From: Ichthyosporea sp. XGB-2017a
Lineage: Eukaryota; Opisthokonta; Ichthyosporea
Length of the DNA stretch: 24,757 bases
Reading direction: 5' to 3'
Assembly (NCBI GenBank): GCA_002811675.1
Contig: PDIM01010358.1
Span: 1 to 24,757 of the forward strand
The notes beneath the pieces are model-generated. The model had not been told where the DNA came from, searched no databases, and saw only the letters and a list, made by a program, of their open reading frames with translations. Shown in pieces: positions 1 through 9,121 of this stretch. The position numbers and the translations under genes were made by a program. Within the stretch, counting starts at the first letter, position 1. Every line of letters begins with the position of its first letter.

Positions 1-196
1 AAAAAAACAAAAAAAAAGGGTGATTTTATTAAAACTTTGTTGTTGTTGTAAAAAAGAAAAAAACAAAAAAGGAAGGGGGGAGTGGATTTCAAAAAGAGAG
101 GGATTTGAACAAATTTGTGCTTAAGAACGCTTTTGCACTGAACTTAAAGAAACACCAAAAGATTTGTACACTAAGAAAAAGACGCAAAAGTATATA

Positions 197-1375
197 ATGA
201 CGCAAGAATTTAAGTTACAAGCTGTAGAAACAACTGCTCCCGGAAAGCTTATCCTCTTTGGTGAACATGCTGTGGTTCATGGAGTAACTGCCATTGCTAG
301 TGCCCTTGATCTGAGAGCCTCATGCTCCATTGTATTGGACACTGACTCCAAAATTATTCTCGATTTGCCTGATTTGAATGCCAGCTATGAATGGGAGTTG
401 AGTGAAATACAGGCTGTGTTCAAACGTGAGTGGTTTGTAAGGAGAAAGTGTGAGCATACTGGGGTGGAACTTGAAGAGGCAAATAAGGATGCATTGCTGG
501 ACAACACATCTTATTTGTATTGCATTGAAAAGATTGTAGGATTAAGTCCAAAAGAAAACGTCAATGCAACAGCTGCTGCTAAAGCTTTCCTGCACTTATT
601 CACCGCAATCTGCCCCTTTCATGAACTAAACAGTGGAGTTAGATTCATTTTTAATTCCGATCTCCCTATCGGCGCAGGACTGGGATCCTCTGCGGCTCTG
701 AGTACCTCATTTGCAGCTGGACTGTTGGTGAGTTGTGGCGTCGTAAAGGAAATCCCGCAGAGCATTGAGGTGGTCAATGCCTGGGCGTTTAATGCGGAAA
801 GAATCATACACGGAAACCCATCAGGAATAGATAACACGGTCAGCTCTTACGGTAGTGCCTTAACGTACCGTCGCAAAGAGAAAACACCATTTGAAGTGCT
901 TGATTCGATGCCTCGTGTGCGAGTCATTTTATGTAATACAAAAGTCCCTCGATCCACAAAAACGCTTGTGGCTGGTGTGGGTGCAAAAAAAGCCAAATAC
1001 CCAAATATTATTAACCCAATCTTTGATTCAATTGAGGGAATAAGCGCGGAGTTTTTGTCTCTTGTGGAAGATTCAAAGGCTGGAACCGCACAAGATACAT
1101 TTTTTGATACACTGAAGGCTCTTATGGAAATGAACCACTGCCTTTTAAAGGCCATCGGGGTGAGTCATCCCAGCCTGGAAAAGGTGTGCACAACAGCTTC
1201 TGAGTTTGGTTTCGGGGCTAAACTGACGGGAGCAGGAGGTGGTGGATGTGCTTTCATATTGGTTCCAGACAACTGTGAAGAGCTTCAAGTAAAGAATATG
1301 TGCTCTGAATTGGAAAAGTGTGGATTTTCTTGCTACGATACTTTTGTTGGGGGTCGTGGTGTGTGTAGAGAATAA
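197..1375 (+). CDS. Mevalonate kinase
   Basis: Phosphorylates mevalonate to 5-phosphomevalonate with ATP, an early step of sterol/isoprenoid synthesis in the cytosol or peroxisome. The 392-aa product is of usual family length and has all three GHMP-kinase signatures: APGKLILFGEHAVVHG at residues 14-29 (catalytic-type Lys 17), the ATP-binding GLGSSA at 161-166, and TGAGGGG at 344-350. GNPSGIDN around residue 206-213 carries the expected catalytic Asp (212). I chose the ATG at 197 because the open frame further upstream begins only with a TTG, and the homologous domain starts about 13 residues after this ATG. No intron is visible. AATAAA lies at 1386-1391, just after the stop. The gene converges on RPL17 with 128 bp between the stops. 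Confidence 0.96.
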   Translation: MTQEFKLQAVETTAPGKLILFGEHAVVHGVTAIASALDLRASCSIVLDTDSKIILDLPDLNASYEWELSEIQAVFKREWFVRRKCEHTGVELEEANKDALLDNTSYLYCIEKIVGLSPKENVNATAAAKAFLHLFTAICPFHELNSGVRFIFNSDLPIGAGLGSSAALSTSFAAGLLVSCGVVKEIPQSIEVVNAWAFNAERIIHGNPSGIDNTVSSYGSALTYRRKEKTPFEVLDSMPRVRVILCNTKVPRSTKTLVAGVGAKKAKYPNIINPIFDSIEGISAEFLSLVEDSKAGTAQDTFFDTLKALMEMNHCLLKAIGVSHPSLEKVCTTASEFGFGAKLTGAGGGGCAFILVPDNCEELQVKNMCSELEKCGFSCYDTFVGGRGVCRE

Positions 1376-1503
1376 TAATATTGGCAATAAAAACGAAATT
1401 GAAGACACTTAACTTCAATAACACGGAATCACACACAAATCCTTGTATTTTATGTATATAAAGTTTTTTTTATTTCATTGATAGATCAGCCGATTGTGTT
1501 AAC

Positions 1504-2022
1504 TTAAACGCGGTTGTTCTTGGTCTTGACAATTTTGCCTTCAGGGCGCGCAATTTCTTCGCTTCTTTCGCTGACAATCAATTCAATGTGGCAAGGGGAG
1601 CTCATGTACGCGTTGATTCTACCATGGGCACGGTAAGTTCTTCTGCGCATCTTGGGGGCGGCGTTAACCTGGATATGGGTAATCTCCAAGCTATCGACAT
1701 CCAATCCCTTAAGCTCAGCATTGCTCTCGGCGTTCTTCAAAAGTCCCTCCAAAAACGCAATACTCTTGGTTGGGTAACGACCCTGGCAAGTCTTGAATTC
1801 TTTGCACTGGGCTTTACGGCCAACATCTCCCTTGAATCTACGGAAGGGGATGATTCTCTTGTGTTCCTTAACGGCATCCAAGTAAGCATAAGCCTTCTTC
1901 AAGTTCATTCCCTTCAAAGCCTGAGCGGCTTCTCTGGTGTTCTTGAAGTGAACACGGAGGTAGGAACCTCTGGCCTTGCAGGACTTGGTTGGGTTGGCAG
2001 CTTCAGCAGAATAACGACCCAT
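1504..2022 (-). CDS. RPL17: 60S ribosomal protein L17 (uL22 family)
   Basis: Structural protein of the large cytosolic ribosomal subunit near the peptide exit tunnel. The 172-aa product begins MGRYS and contains family-typical stretches such as [18 protein letters not shown] (from residue 16), [16 protein letters not shown] in the middle, and [20 protein letters not shown] near the C-terminus. The ATG at 2022 is chosen because the nine residues available upstream do not belong to the family and are separated from it by a likely 3' splice site (TTTTTGTAG ending at 2031), leaving only eight A residues before the ATG. AATAAA on the minus strand lies at 1469-1474, about 30 nt past the stop. Expression is probably driven by the distant HomolD/E-box region described separately. 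Confidence 0.96.
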   Translation of the reverse strand: MGRYSAEAANPTKSCKARGSYLRVHFKNTREAAQALKGMNLKKAYAYLDAVKEHKRIIPFRRFKGDVGRKAQCKEFKTCQGRYPTKSIAFLEGLLKNAESNAELKGLDVDSLEITHIQVNAAPKMRRRTYRAHGRINAYMSSPCHIELIVSERSEEIARPEGKIVKTKNNRV

Positions 2023-2030
2023 TTTTTTTT

Positions 2031-2975
2031 CTACAAAAATTAAGAGCAATTACGACAATCATTAGTTTTCCGCTTTAAAGGCAAAGAAGAAAAAAAAGAA
2101 AAATAACACAAAGCGCAAATTCTCTTTTCCATCGACAATCAACGCCCCACATTGTTTTACACAGCTCTCCCTGCTCCTTCCTATGCCCGTCTCAAAGCTT
2201 TCATAACCATCTGACTAACACTGACTTCCACTGTTTCTTCTCTTGCTAACCTCTTCAAATCCCTTGGCCTCCCTTCCAAAAAAAACTACTCTAAAGACTT
2301 TTTCCTGTGTCACACCTAATTCTCTTTCGCTCTACAAAGTAGTACAACACAGTCTCCCTCCATTCGACCATCTGCCTGACCTTTGCGGCTTTCCTTTGTT
2401 CATTCTCTCTGAGTAGAATTAATCCATCTCCCTCATAAACAAACAAGTCAACTACAAACCAACATTAAGGCCGTGAACATTCCCCTACTTGCTTTTCCAC
2501 AATAAATGGCTTTCTCGTGTCTCCGAATTCGTTATAGCGAGAATACATTATCAAAAATCCCAAACGACCCAACTCTTCCGTTGGGAGCAAGAAAGGAAAA
2601 TCAACAACTACCCTCTTTCGATTCAGATGTTAATATTCGAATTCCTTCTTCAAATCATTCCCATTCCCATCCATCTATCCATCCATCCACACATCTCCCC
2701 TACAACTTGTCCCGCACGCTTCCATCCGACATAACAAGGGGCAAATCTTACACAATCCTCAATTCAAATTAATCATTCAAAAAAAATAATTATAAATTCT
2801 ATTATAATTATAATTCAGTGACTAATTATAATTAAATCAGATCTCCCACAGTCTGCCCTTTCCATAACCGATCCATCCATCATCCTCACATTAAACAACA
2901 CCCATCCCTTCATCACACCACTCAAACATACACCGATAATCCGCAGTCAAACAGTCCAAGAAAAAAAGAACTCAC
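2031..2975 (-). other. Candidate 5'-UTR intron of RPL17
   Basis: On the minus strand a strong acceptor, TTTTTGTAG, ends at 2031, directly before the A-run and start codon of RPL17. CTAAT-type branch candidates lie 20-50 nt upstream of it. A consensus donor, CAAAG|GTGAGT, begins at 2975, and a second option (GTATGT) begins at 2931. The 900-945 bp between hold no convincing gene: short open stretches of 60-90 codons have low-complexity or atypical composition. The segment includes a (CCAT)n microsatellite at about 2667-2689 and an AATTATA-rich patch at about 2786-2835. Ribosomal protein genes of many fungi carry leader introns, so this is a reasonable inference, not a demonstrated intron. Confidence 0.45.
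2667..2689. repeat. CCAT/ATCC tetranucleotide microsatellite
   Basis: About five imperfect copies of CCAT/CTAT follow one another inside the candidate RPL17 leader intron. No function is evident. Confidence 0.7.
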
Positions 2976-3175
2976 CTTTGATCTTTAAAAATCTTTTAAA
3001 TCCAAAATTGAAAAAAAAAAGAAAAGAGGAAGAAAACAAGAATTATTTCATGGCAATTTTTCAAAGAAGTTTTATAATACGAAAAAAAAAAAAAATCATT
3101 GTATGTCCCCGGTACATTTTCTATGAAAAAAAAAACGAACCTCTCTCAGCTGGGGCGTGGCCTAAAAAAAAAATA

Positions 3176-3181
3176 CACGTG
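3176..3181. promoter_or_regulatory. E-box CACGTG (ATCACGTG on the minus strand)
   Basis: Palindromic CACGTG with an ATC flank, matching the Cbf1-type site RTCACGTG. In some fungi Cbf1 occupies ribosomal protein promoters. It lies between the HomolD-like box and the candidate RPL17 leader exon. A single six-base match is weak evidence on its own. Confidence 0.35.
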
Positions 3182-3282
3182 ATACTTTTTCTTTTCCCAG
3201 GCTCTTTGTTCTTTTCGAAGGAAAACTTGTCTTTTCTTTTTTTTCTTCTTTTTCCTTTTCCTTTTTTTGCTTTCCTTTCTCA

Positions 3283-3290
3283 CAGTCACA
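3283..3290. promoter_or_regulatory. HomolD-like box CAGTCACA
   Basis: Exact match to the HomolD core that acts in place of a TATA box in fission-yeast ribosomal protein promoters, where it is used in either orientation. It sits about 300 bp upstream of the candidate RPL17 donor site. One other CAGTCACA occurs in the window at 9175-9182, in a decayed surface gene, so chance cannot be excluded. Confidence 0.45.
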
Positions 3291-3478
3291 GTGCAAACTT
3301 TTGCTCTCTTTACAATATCGCAGAGGATGAACGGAGAAGAGAATTGCTTTTCTGAGCTAGGTCTCCTATGTATTCTTGTCTCTTGTTTTTTTAGCTAGGC
3401 TAACCCGCAGAAAAGAGCTTAATTAATGATGGAAATGTATACACTATTTATTCTTCTTTTCTAGCCAAATGATTTTGA

Positions 3479-5032
3479 CTACAGCTTTTCACTTAGATTA
3501 TACTGTGTTTCAGAATGACCGGGGGGAGGAGGAAGAGAGGTACTAGCTGACCCATTTCCTACTGACTGTTGTGCTGCGACTGGTACATTGCTGTGTTTCT
3601 CATTTATGTACAGTATGCTAGTGGTAGGTTGGGCAGTATTGTATGTGTAATGAGGAGGAAGTTCTTCAAGCTCGTTCTGAGACTGAAAATATGAGGGAAC
3701 TGCAACAATGTCGTTCCCACTACTGTAATCTGTGGAAACACTACTTGGGGTTGACGTGTGTGTGGGAATAGAACCATAGGAACCGTGTGTGTTTTTTCTA
3801 TCGTCTCGGTAGTAATGGCTATTGTCCCCACATCGCACTTCAGTGACACAACAGCAACAGCATCGAATGCATTTCCAGAATAGGTACGCCAAAGTGCTCA
3901 TGATAATAGCAGATGCGGTGAGTTGAAGCGGACTAAAATCATCAACCATGTTATATATACGAATAAAGCTTCGGATACTGCTCTCACCCAAAAGGGTTGG
4001 TTGGGAATTTACATTACAATCCTTAGGCACAATTTTGTCAATCCTAGCAGTCTTATTCGTGAACCTCAAGCTAATATCTCCAGAAACACTTGTTATATGA
4101 ATAGATGTAGGCCCACCCCCACTCACATGACCACTTCTACTTTTGCGTCCAAAAGGTGTCCCTCTGCTTGTTCTATCATCAACATAGATATTCCCCTTAA
4201 CTGAGGAGGTTGTCCAAGATTTGCCATTCACCTGCCCAATGATAACATGAACTCTCCCACTTATTGTACTTACACGTACATTGCCACAGCCTTTACGGCA
4301 ATCCAGGAATACGGAAATATCGCCATTGACAGATGATAAAGTAATATCACTATCAGCATTCAGTACGGAATTTCTAATGACTATATCACCTTCAACAGTT
4401 GACATTTCCCCAGATAAAGAAGAATTGTGAACAACCAAATCCCCCGAAGATGAAGTTACATTTACGTGAATTAACGCTGGCAGATGACGAACAACAATGT
4501 CTCCATTAATAGATTTCGCGTTCAAAGAATGAGCAACAACATCCCGCATGTAAATATCAGCAGAGTACGAATATAAATCAATATCCCTCACCCGCATATC
4601 CTTCCCAATGAAATAATACTCATCTGTAAACACATCAATAGGGTTTTCAGCTTTCCCATTTGCATAAGAATGTGCCTCTATAACCATATCCCCCCCACCA
4701 ACTGGCGTATCCAGAAACTCAGTATGCACCTGATTTCCGGAAAACATTTCTTGAGATGCATATCGGACAATCTTTCCATACACCGACGGTGACATAGCAC
4801 ATGAACCTCGCACACGGAACTCGCGAGTTGATTTTCGGTCTTCGTTGCTGCCCAGTTTCCCGTTGCCTTGTTCATGTGCTCGCAGGGAAGTGGCACTATC
4901 AGAAGAGTTACTGGCCCAGGTGTGGTCTACAACACTCGCCATATAGTGCTCGGCTGCGACGGAGCAGCGCACTAGAGACAACCCCAAGACACTCAGGGCA
5001 AACACTATCTGAGTGCAATTCCACTTTACCAT
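3479..5032 (-). CDS. SGDV-repeat (DUF4097-like) type I surface protein, paralog A
   Basis: A 517-aa probable plasma-membrane protein. Residues 1-26 form a signal peptide, followed by a Ser-rich N-terminal part and a conserved domain (about 75-150). Short beta-strand repeats run from about 170 to 325 with recurrent SxxGDI/V motifs (INGDIVV, SSGDLVV, VEGDIVI, VNGDISV, VSGDISL), as in DUF4097/putative-adhesin beta-helix families. N-glycosylation sequons occur at 42, 191, 203 and 326. A membrane span at about 367-386 is followed by CIRCCCCC (388-395), likely palmitoylated. The 120-residue tail is Ser/Tyr/Pro-rich, with a PPHY WW-ligand motif at 459-462, a YINEK motif and a PPPP run. The ATG at 5032 matches the start of its paralogs. 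Ligand and function are unknown. AATAAA lies at 3447-3452. Confidence 0.85.
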   Translation of the reverse strand: MVKWNCTQIVFALSVLGLSLVRCSVAAEHYMASVVDHTWASNSSDSATSLRAHEQGNGKLGSNEDRKSTREFRVRGSCAMSPSVYGKIVRYASQEMFSGNQVHTEFLDTPVGGGDMVIEAHSYANGKAENPIDVFTDEYYFIGKDMRVRDIDLYSYSADIYMRDVVAHSLNAKSINGDIVVRHLPALIHVNVTSSSGDLVVHNSSLSGEMSTVEGDIVIRNSVLNADSDITLSSVNGDISVFLDCRKGCGNVRVSTISGRVHVIIGQVNGKSWTTSSVKGNIYVDDRTSRGTPFGRKSRSGHVSGGGPTSIHITSVSGDISLRFTNKTARIDKIVPKDCNVNSQPTLLGESSIRSFIRIYNMVDDFSPLQLTASAIIMSTLAYLFWKCIRCCCCCVTEVRCGDNSHYYRDDRKNTHGSYGSIPTHTSTPSSVSTDYSSGNDIVAVPSYFQSQNELEELPPHYTYNTAQPTTSILYINEKHSNVPVAAQQSVGNGSASTSLPPPPGHSETQYNLSEKL

Positions 5033-5955
5033 ACTTTAATGACCAAGATTCTTCTTTTCTCTCCTCTTTTTTCTCTGCAGTTGCCTCAACTTCCACTTTT
5101 ACCAAACCAAACAAACAAAATAAATAATCCGAAATAAGCAAATCAGTATACAAATCTAAAATAGAAACATTAAGAAAAGGCTGAAATTCCTCATTCAGTG
5201 AATGAAAATTTGCCCATAACTCGAAAAACTTTAGCGTTAATTGAACAATGAACAACTATCTAATCAAGGTCACCCGACTCCCGAGGAGCGAGGGTTGCCT
5301 TGATCTAATTACCACTTAAAATCTGCGTCTTAATTGGTTGCCAAGGGAAAAAAGCCTCCAGTGTCCAGCGGGGGGGGTTTTCTTTGGCAGTTAAGTTTAG
5401 GTACCTAATTCTTTGGTCTATCCCGAAGGACGTCTATTCCTTACAAATAATATATCTTTCTTGCTGCAGTGTAGTGTGTTGGTGTTGTAACGCTCGAAGA
5501 TTTTTTTGAAAATGCTATTATTATAAGCTCATGTACTGTAGCTGTAGCTTCATGTATTGTGAATGCCATTTCAAATTTGTCATCCATACTACATACATAA
5601 TATGTATAACTGATGGCACCTTTTACATGTTAAAAACTAACAGTGCCACGGACTTTCGTGAAGCAGATAGACTTCTACAAAACTGCAGCGCCAATATACT
5701 GTTCAATAAGCTGACCTCTCGCTTACGCAGACCATTTTGCAGGGCTTTGTGCTTCACCTACACCATTTCCATTATAGGGCACTGCGGCAATGAACAGATA
5801 AACATTACTCTTTGGTTCACTTGTCTTGCGTTTTGCTTTTTAAGTTCTTTATTTTAATTTATTTTGTTAATGCTGCACTCTATAAGCTTTGCACTTGCTT
5901 CTCGCCGAATTCATAATATCTGAATAGACGACTCAACATGCGTTATTTAGCCCAT
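5033..5955. other. Intergenic region with a possible paralog tail remnant
   Basis: Upstream region of paralog A and downstream region of the 448-aa gene; no intact gene recognised. A CAAGATTCTT element at 5044 is shared with the leaders of the other two paralogs. A 7-bp inverted repeat (ATCAAGG at 5263-5269, CCTTGAT at 5298-5304) flanks a GC-rich core. About 5690-5810 resembles 9115-9230, the tail of the decayed paralog, and may be a further remnant. A 108-codon frame on the plus strand crosses it but is Cys/Phe-rich and unconvincing. AATAAA signals for the 448-aa gene lie on the minus strand at 5848-5853 and 5858-5863. Confidence 0.5.
5695..5830 (-). pseudogene. Possible decayed tail of a fourth surface-protein paralog
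   Basis: The plus-strand text here aligns with 9115-9240: shared runs include TACTGTTCA, CTCTCGCT/CTTCTCGCT, ATTTCCA and GGCAATG in the same order and spacing. On the minus strand both loci read as short tails beginning N-V/L-Y and ending at a stop (here NVYLFIAAVPYNGNG followed by about a dozen residues). No ectodomain or membrane part is found next to it. It could instead be a shared intergenic sequence. Confidence 0.35.
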
Positions 5956-7302
5956 TTAACGCGAAAAAGCAAAAAGAACATGGTCTGAATTGCTGCTCTT
6001 ATCCACCAAAGCACATTTGGCCGTTTTCTTGTCTTTCCTTGCCGTCACTGAATCCTTTCCGCTGTCCATGTCGGAAATAAAACTACTCAAAGAGCCACTC
6101 TTGGGCAAAGACAGAGCAGCTGAACAGTAGTTGTCATGATAGCGGGCAATATCCCAAGCAAAATAAATGGCATCATTGCCAGACTTAAAAGAGTAACCCC
6201 CTCTTGTTCCTACAAATCCCACTTTGTTATTGAAGTGGAAAAAAGAAGCAGATATCATACTGCGTACACCTAAAGATTTGGTTTTTATGTCGATCCTGCC
6301 AGGGATACTAGCGGAAGGACCAAAGTCATTCATGTCGTCAGTTTTATAACCACTGTGATGGCCATCCTGAATATGACCATCCATACCAACAAGGGTACTG
6401 GTGCTGTTATTTAGGACGATCCCAGTTACTTCTTCGTCGCGTAAGATGATAAGGAACAAAGGAATCGAAATGATCAAGAGTAGAATTCCCGTCATACCCA
6501 TCAAACCCAATAGGGCCTCAGAACTACCCCATGATTCCACTTCAGCTAGTCCTTTCAAGCACGCAATACTTCCAATCAGAACAGCTCCATCCATAAACAC
6601 CGCAAACGTATTTTCATACTTAAAAATGAAATCTTGATAGTTCATTTGTCCAATCTGAGTCTTCTTTAAGTCCACCAACAGAGAATGAATGCCACTGGTA
6701 TCAACTTGGTTAGAACCATACGCCTGTTTCAAAAATGTAAGAAATATTCCAGCGTCCATCATAAAATAGAACAAAGCAAGATGCAGCATTGTTGGTGAGC
6801 TCAAATCGAACCCATATCCGTTGGATATCAATGTTGTAAAGTTCTTTGCAAACTCTGAATTGGCATCAGCAAGAGTTTTACCACTTTTGGAAAAGGCATC
6901 TGAAATGTCCAGCACTCCTCTATTGAGTAATGCGGTTGCCTCACCAAGAAAAGCATTAATATTGTCTTGACTAGAGTCAGCATGAGCTGCCTGTGCTGCC
7001 TGATTAACATTACGGATTGCTTTGTTTACTTGACCGATTTTATCTTTCACGGTGGTTTTAGATGCCATTTCGCTTGCCAATTCAGGGGTCATTGTAAGGT
7101 AATAAGGCGGAGTGCCATACTCGGAAGTTTTTGAGGATGCCAATTCCACATTCTCAACATTGCCATTCTTTATGGTTCTGTTCATTTTCGAAGCAGAAGT
7201 GCTTCCGATGGACATAGCTGTGATGATGTCAGATGACAATGTAAGCCAGATGAAAAGCAATGCTATGGCTTGCAGACGAACAATTCCTTTGAAAAAACTC
7301 AT
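5956..7302 (-). CDS. Secreted/membrane protein of unknown function (448 aa)
   Basis: I do not recognise a family. The product starts with a hydrophobic signal segment (residues 5-29). A Lys/Ala/Asn-rich, probably helical part follows (80-160, with alternating Ala/Asn/Gln typical of amphipathic helices). Three hydrophobic segments lie at 172-192, 232-252 and 263-287, the last two forming a possible membrane hairpin. A polar C-terminal domain (292-400) has beta-type patterning (IVLNNST, IPG, GFVGTRGGYSF, AIYFAWDI). Helical hydrophobic hairpin plus beta domain is an arrangement seen in some pore-forming proteins, but the resemblance is weak and no catalytic motif is visible. The ATG at 7302 is followed directly by the signal peptide, and a TATAAAA lies about 170 bp upstream. 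It is divergent to the 238-aa gene. Confidence 0.75.
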   Translation of the reverse strand: MSFFKGIVRLQAIALLFIWLTLSSDIITAMSIGSTSASKMNRTIKNGNVENVELASSKTSEYGTPPYYLTMTPELASEMASKTTVKDKIGQVNKAIRNVNQAAQAAHADSSQDNINAFLGEATALLNRGVLDISDAFSKSGKTLADANSEFAKNFTTLISNGYGFDLSSPTMLHLALFYFMMDAGIFLTFLKQAYGSNQVDTSGIHSLLVDLKKTQIGQMNYQDFIFKYENTFAVFMDGAVLIGSIACLKGLAEVESWGSSEALLGLMGMTGILLLIISIPLFLIILRDEEVTGIVLNNSTSTLVGMDGHIQDGHHSGYKTDDMNDFGPSASIPGRIDIKTKSLGVRSMISASFFHFNNKVGFVGTRGGYSFKSGNDAIYFAWDIARYHDNYCSAALSLPKSGSLSSFISDMDSGKDSVTARKDKKTAKCALVDKSSNSDHVLFAFSR

Positions 7303-7468
7303 ATTGTTGTAGTGCTTCCCTTTGAATGTTCTTTGAAGATATTTACTGTGACTTCCGAAAACGCAAATGGAATCTGATTTCTTTTTCTTTCTTTCTTTTT
7401 TTTTTTTGTTCGCAAATACTTTGTTGTTGTAATTGTGATTTCTCCGTGTCTGGCACTCGCTTCTTGCC

Positions 7469-7475
7469 TTTTATA
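7469..7475 (-). promoter_or_regulatory. TATA box of the 448-aa gene
   Basis: TATAAAA on the minus strand, about 167 bp upstream of the ATG at 7302. Confidence 0.55.
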
Positions 7476-8077
7476 CACAGCCTCACCATACCAAGCAGAA
7501 GTGAATAACTTCGGTTGTCAATAGCAAATATACACCTTTAATTAATTAACAGGTTTCACATACTATTTTTCAAACTATTTTTTACAGTAATTCACTGAAA
7601 CTGGGGCCTGGGCAACTTCCAAGCATCTCTGTTTTAGGCACTGCAGTTCCGTGGCCAGTGGTGTTGGTGGTGTAATTGAAGGAGGGTTTTCGCATCTGAG
7701 ACATACTTTGCGTTTTTTAGTATCCCAATACATACCAAATAAACGGCTTTAGTCCCGTCCAAAGAAGTACTCTCATCCAATCATCACTACGAGAATTTAG
7801 AAAAGCTCCATATTTGGAGATTCGCTGGTAATCCCACACAAGGAAGAATGTTTTCGTTTACATCAGTTAATTAAAAGGGGGATAATTTCACTGTCATGAT
7901 TAGATTGATAATCACGTATACATAACTCGATCATTTGACAACAAAGTGTTAAGATGTACCTATTTTGTTTTCATTTCGACAGTACTTACATGTACGTGCC
8001 CCTGTAAATGTCGACTATATATGCAGTAATTAGCCAGTCATTTCAATATATTGCCTGCCCATGAGTGAATTTTGTTC

Positions 8078-8084
8078 TATAAAA
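8078..8084 (+). promoter_or_regulatory. TATA box of the 238-aa gene
   Basis: CTATAAAAG on the plus strand, about 155 bp upstream of the ATG at 8238, followed by an A-rich leader typical of fungal 5' UTRs. Confidence 0.6.
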
Positions 8085-8237
8085 GTGGGGACTTCTACAG
8101 CTCCAGGTGTTCTGACATCAAGCAATTCAAAAAAAAACCCTCGAAAAAAACTCAAACAAAGAAAACGAAAAAAGGAAGTAATCTTTCAAACAAATCAAAG
8201 TATCTGATTAGTAACTCAAAAGCGTACGGACTTAACC

Positions 8238-8954
8238 ATGAATAGTGTTTTTCTCGCATTTCTATTCATTGCACTTATAGCGGTGACCAGCCAAAGCGCT
8301 TATGCCAAAAGCATCCCTTCCCAACAAGCCATCGGTGCTAATAACTCTGATTCCTCTGTCTCTGCTCAAATGCTAGCAGTAACCAGAAGAGATGATTGGA
8401 TTGTTATAATGAAGCCAGTAGATACCTATTATAACTTAGCTGACGTTAAAAACATCAAACTTCTTCATTCTGTCATTACAAACGGCCAGCCAAAACTCCA
8501 AGGCCTTAAGTTCACTCACAAAGGAGCAACCAAGTTTGATGCAGGTATGATAGAATTCACAGCAGGAAACCACGCATCTGGCCAAACCCATAACGATATT
8601 AAACACGTTCTGAAGATGGACATTGGCCATGCTGGAAGATTTTATACAAAGGGATTAAGCGCCAGCCTGCCATCAAGTTTGGATATTGGAATCAAATTAA
8701 ATGTGACTGTCACTGACACAGATGGATATGATTACCACTGCATTGTGGCTTACGCTAAGGAGCACGGTAGAGCGTACGTGTATCGTGAAGAAAATATTGA
8801 CCCGAGTGACAAAATTGCAGAGTTTAAAACAACCAAATATCAAGAGAAATTGTTTTACTTGCTCCCGGTCCCTTGCTATCGCCCATATGGAGATATCCTC
8901 TTCAGTTACATGAAAAAGAAGACATTTTTCTTTACCGCAAATGAATCCCGATAA
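8238..8954 (+). CDS. Small secreted protein of unknown function (238 aa)
   Basis: No family recognised. Residues 1-23 form a clear signal peptide (MNSVFLAFLFIALIAVTSQS, then AYA and a likely cleavage site). The mature part is mostly polar with beta-type alternation (DWIVIMKP, LKFTHKG, MIEFTAG, IKLNVTVTD, HCIVAYAK). It has only two cysteines (168 and 213), which could form one disulfide. No membrane span follows the signal peptide, so export is likely. TATA lies at 8078 and AATAAA at 8985-8990, both well placed, which supports a real transcription unit. The gene sits inside the surface-protein cluster, divergent from the 448-aa gene and converging on the decayed paralog. Confidence 0.8.
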   Translation: MNSVFLAFLFIALIAVTSQSAYAKSIPSQQAIGANNSDSSVSAQMLAVTRRDDWIVIMKPVDTYYNLADVKNIKLLHSVITNGQPKLQGLKFTHKGATKFDAGMIEFTAGNHASGQTHNDIKHVLKMDIGHAGRFYTKGLSASLPSSLDIGIKLNVTVTDTDGYDYHCIVAYAKEHGRAYVYREENIDPSDKIAEFKTTKYQEKLFYLLPVPCYRPYGDILFSYMKKKTFFFTANESR

Positions 8955-9121
8955 GCACTAGAAGGACGTGCGTTTAAATTTCGAAATAAACTTATCCAGG
9001 AATACCTAAAGTACTTGCAATTGCAAATGAATATCAATACGTCTCATGCCCATGTGCATGAAACAGACTTGAATGCGCAGAAAAGTTCAAGAGTTCAGGA
9101 GATATACTGCTCTTAGCACCT

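Larger units (their letters stand above)
2976..3478 (-). promoter_or_regulatory. Probable RPL17 promoter region
   Basis: This 500-bp gap separates the candidate RPL17 leader exon from the 3' end of the surface-protein gene at 3479. It is rich in A and T runs. Two known kinds of element stand out: a CAGTCACA box (HomolD type) at 3283-3290 and CACGTG at 3176-3181. Open frames through the gap are low-complexity Lys/Phe-rich and look spurious. AATAAA on the minus strand at 3447-3452 serves the neighbouring gene. The assignment to RPL17 follows from orientation and motif type. Confidence 0.45.
7303..8237. promoter_or_regulatory. Bidirectional promoter region of the 448-aa and 238-aa genes
   Basis: This 935-bp gap separates the start codons of two divergent secreted-protein genes. 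Each side has a TATA box at a similar distance from its ATG: minus-strand TATAAAA at 7469-7475 and plus-strand TATAAAA at 8078-8084. Pyrimidine and poly(T) stretches precede the minus gene and an A-rich leader precedes the plus gene. No coding sequence or RNA gene is seen inside. The shared spacer suggests co-regulation, by inference. Confidence 0.6.

Noticed and set aside
164-196. Upstream in-frame start for mevalonate kinase
   Set aside because: The codon is TTG, an unlikely start in a eukaryote; the ATG at 197 fits the family N-terminus.
2489-2772. Two overlapping open frames of 81-88 codons upstream of RPL17
   Set aside because: They follow a microsatellite and lie in the candidate intron; their His/Pro/Ser-rich composition comes from the CCAT repeat.
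2978-3355. 125-codon frame on the plus strand
   Set aside because: Lys- and Phe-rich translation of A and T runs; it overlaps the likely RPL17 promoter.
5531-5857. 108-codon plus-strand frame
   Set aside because: It begins in repeated TGTAGCTGTAGC-like sequence, is Cys/Phe-rich, and lies antisense to a stretch resembling a surface-gene tail.
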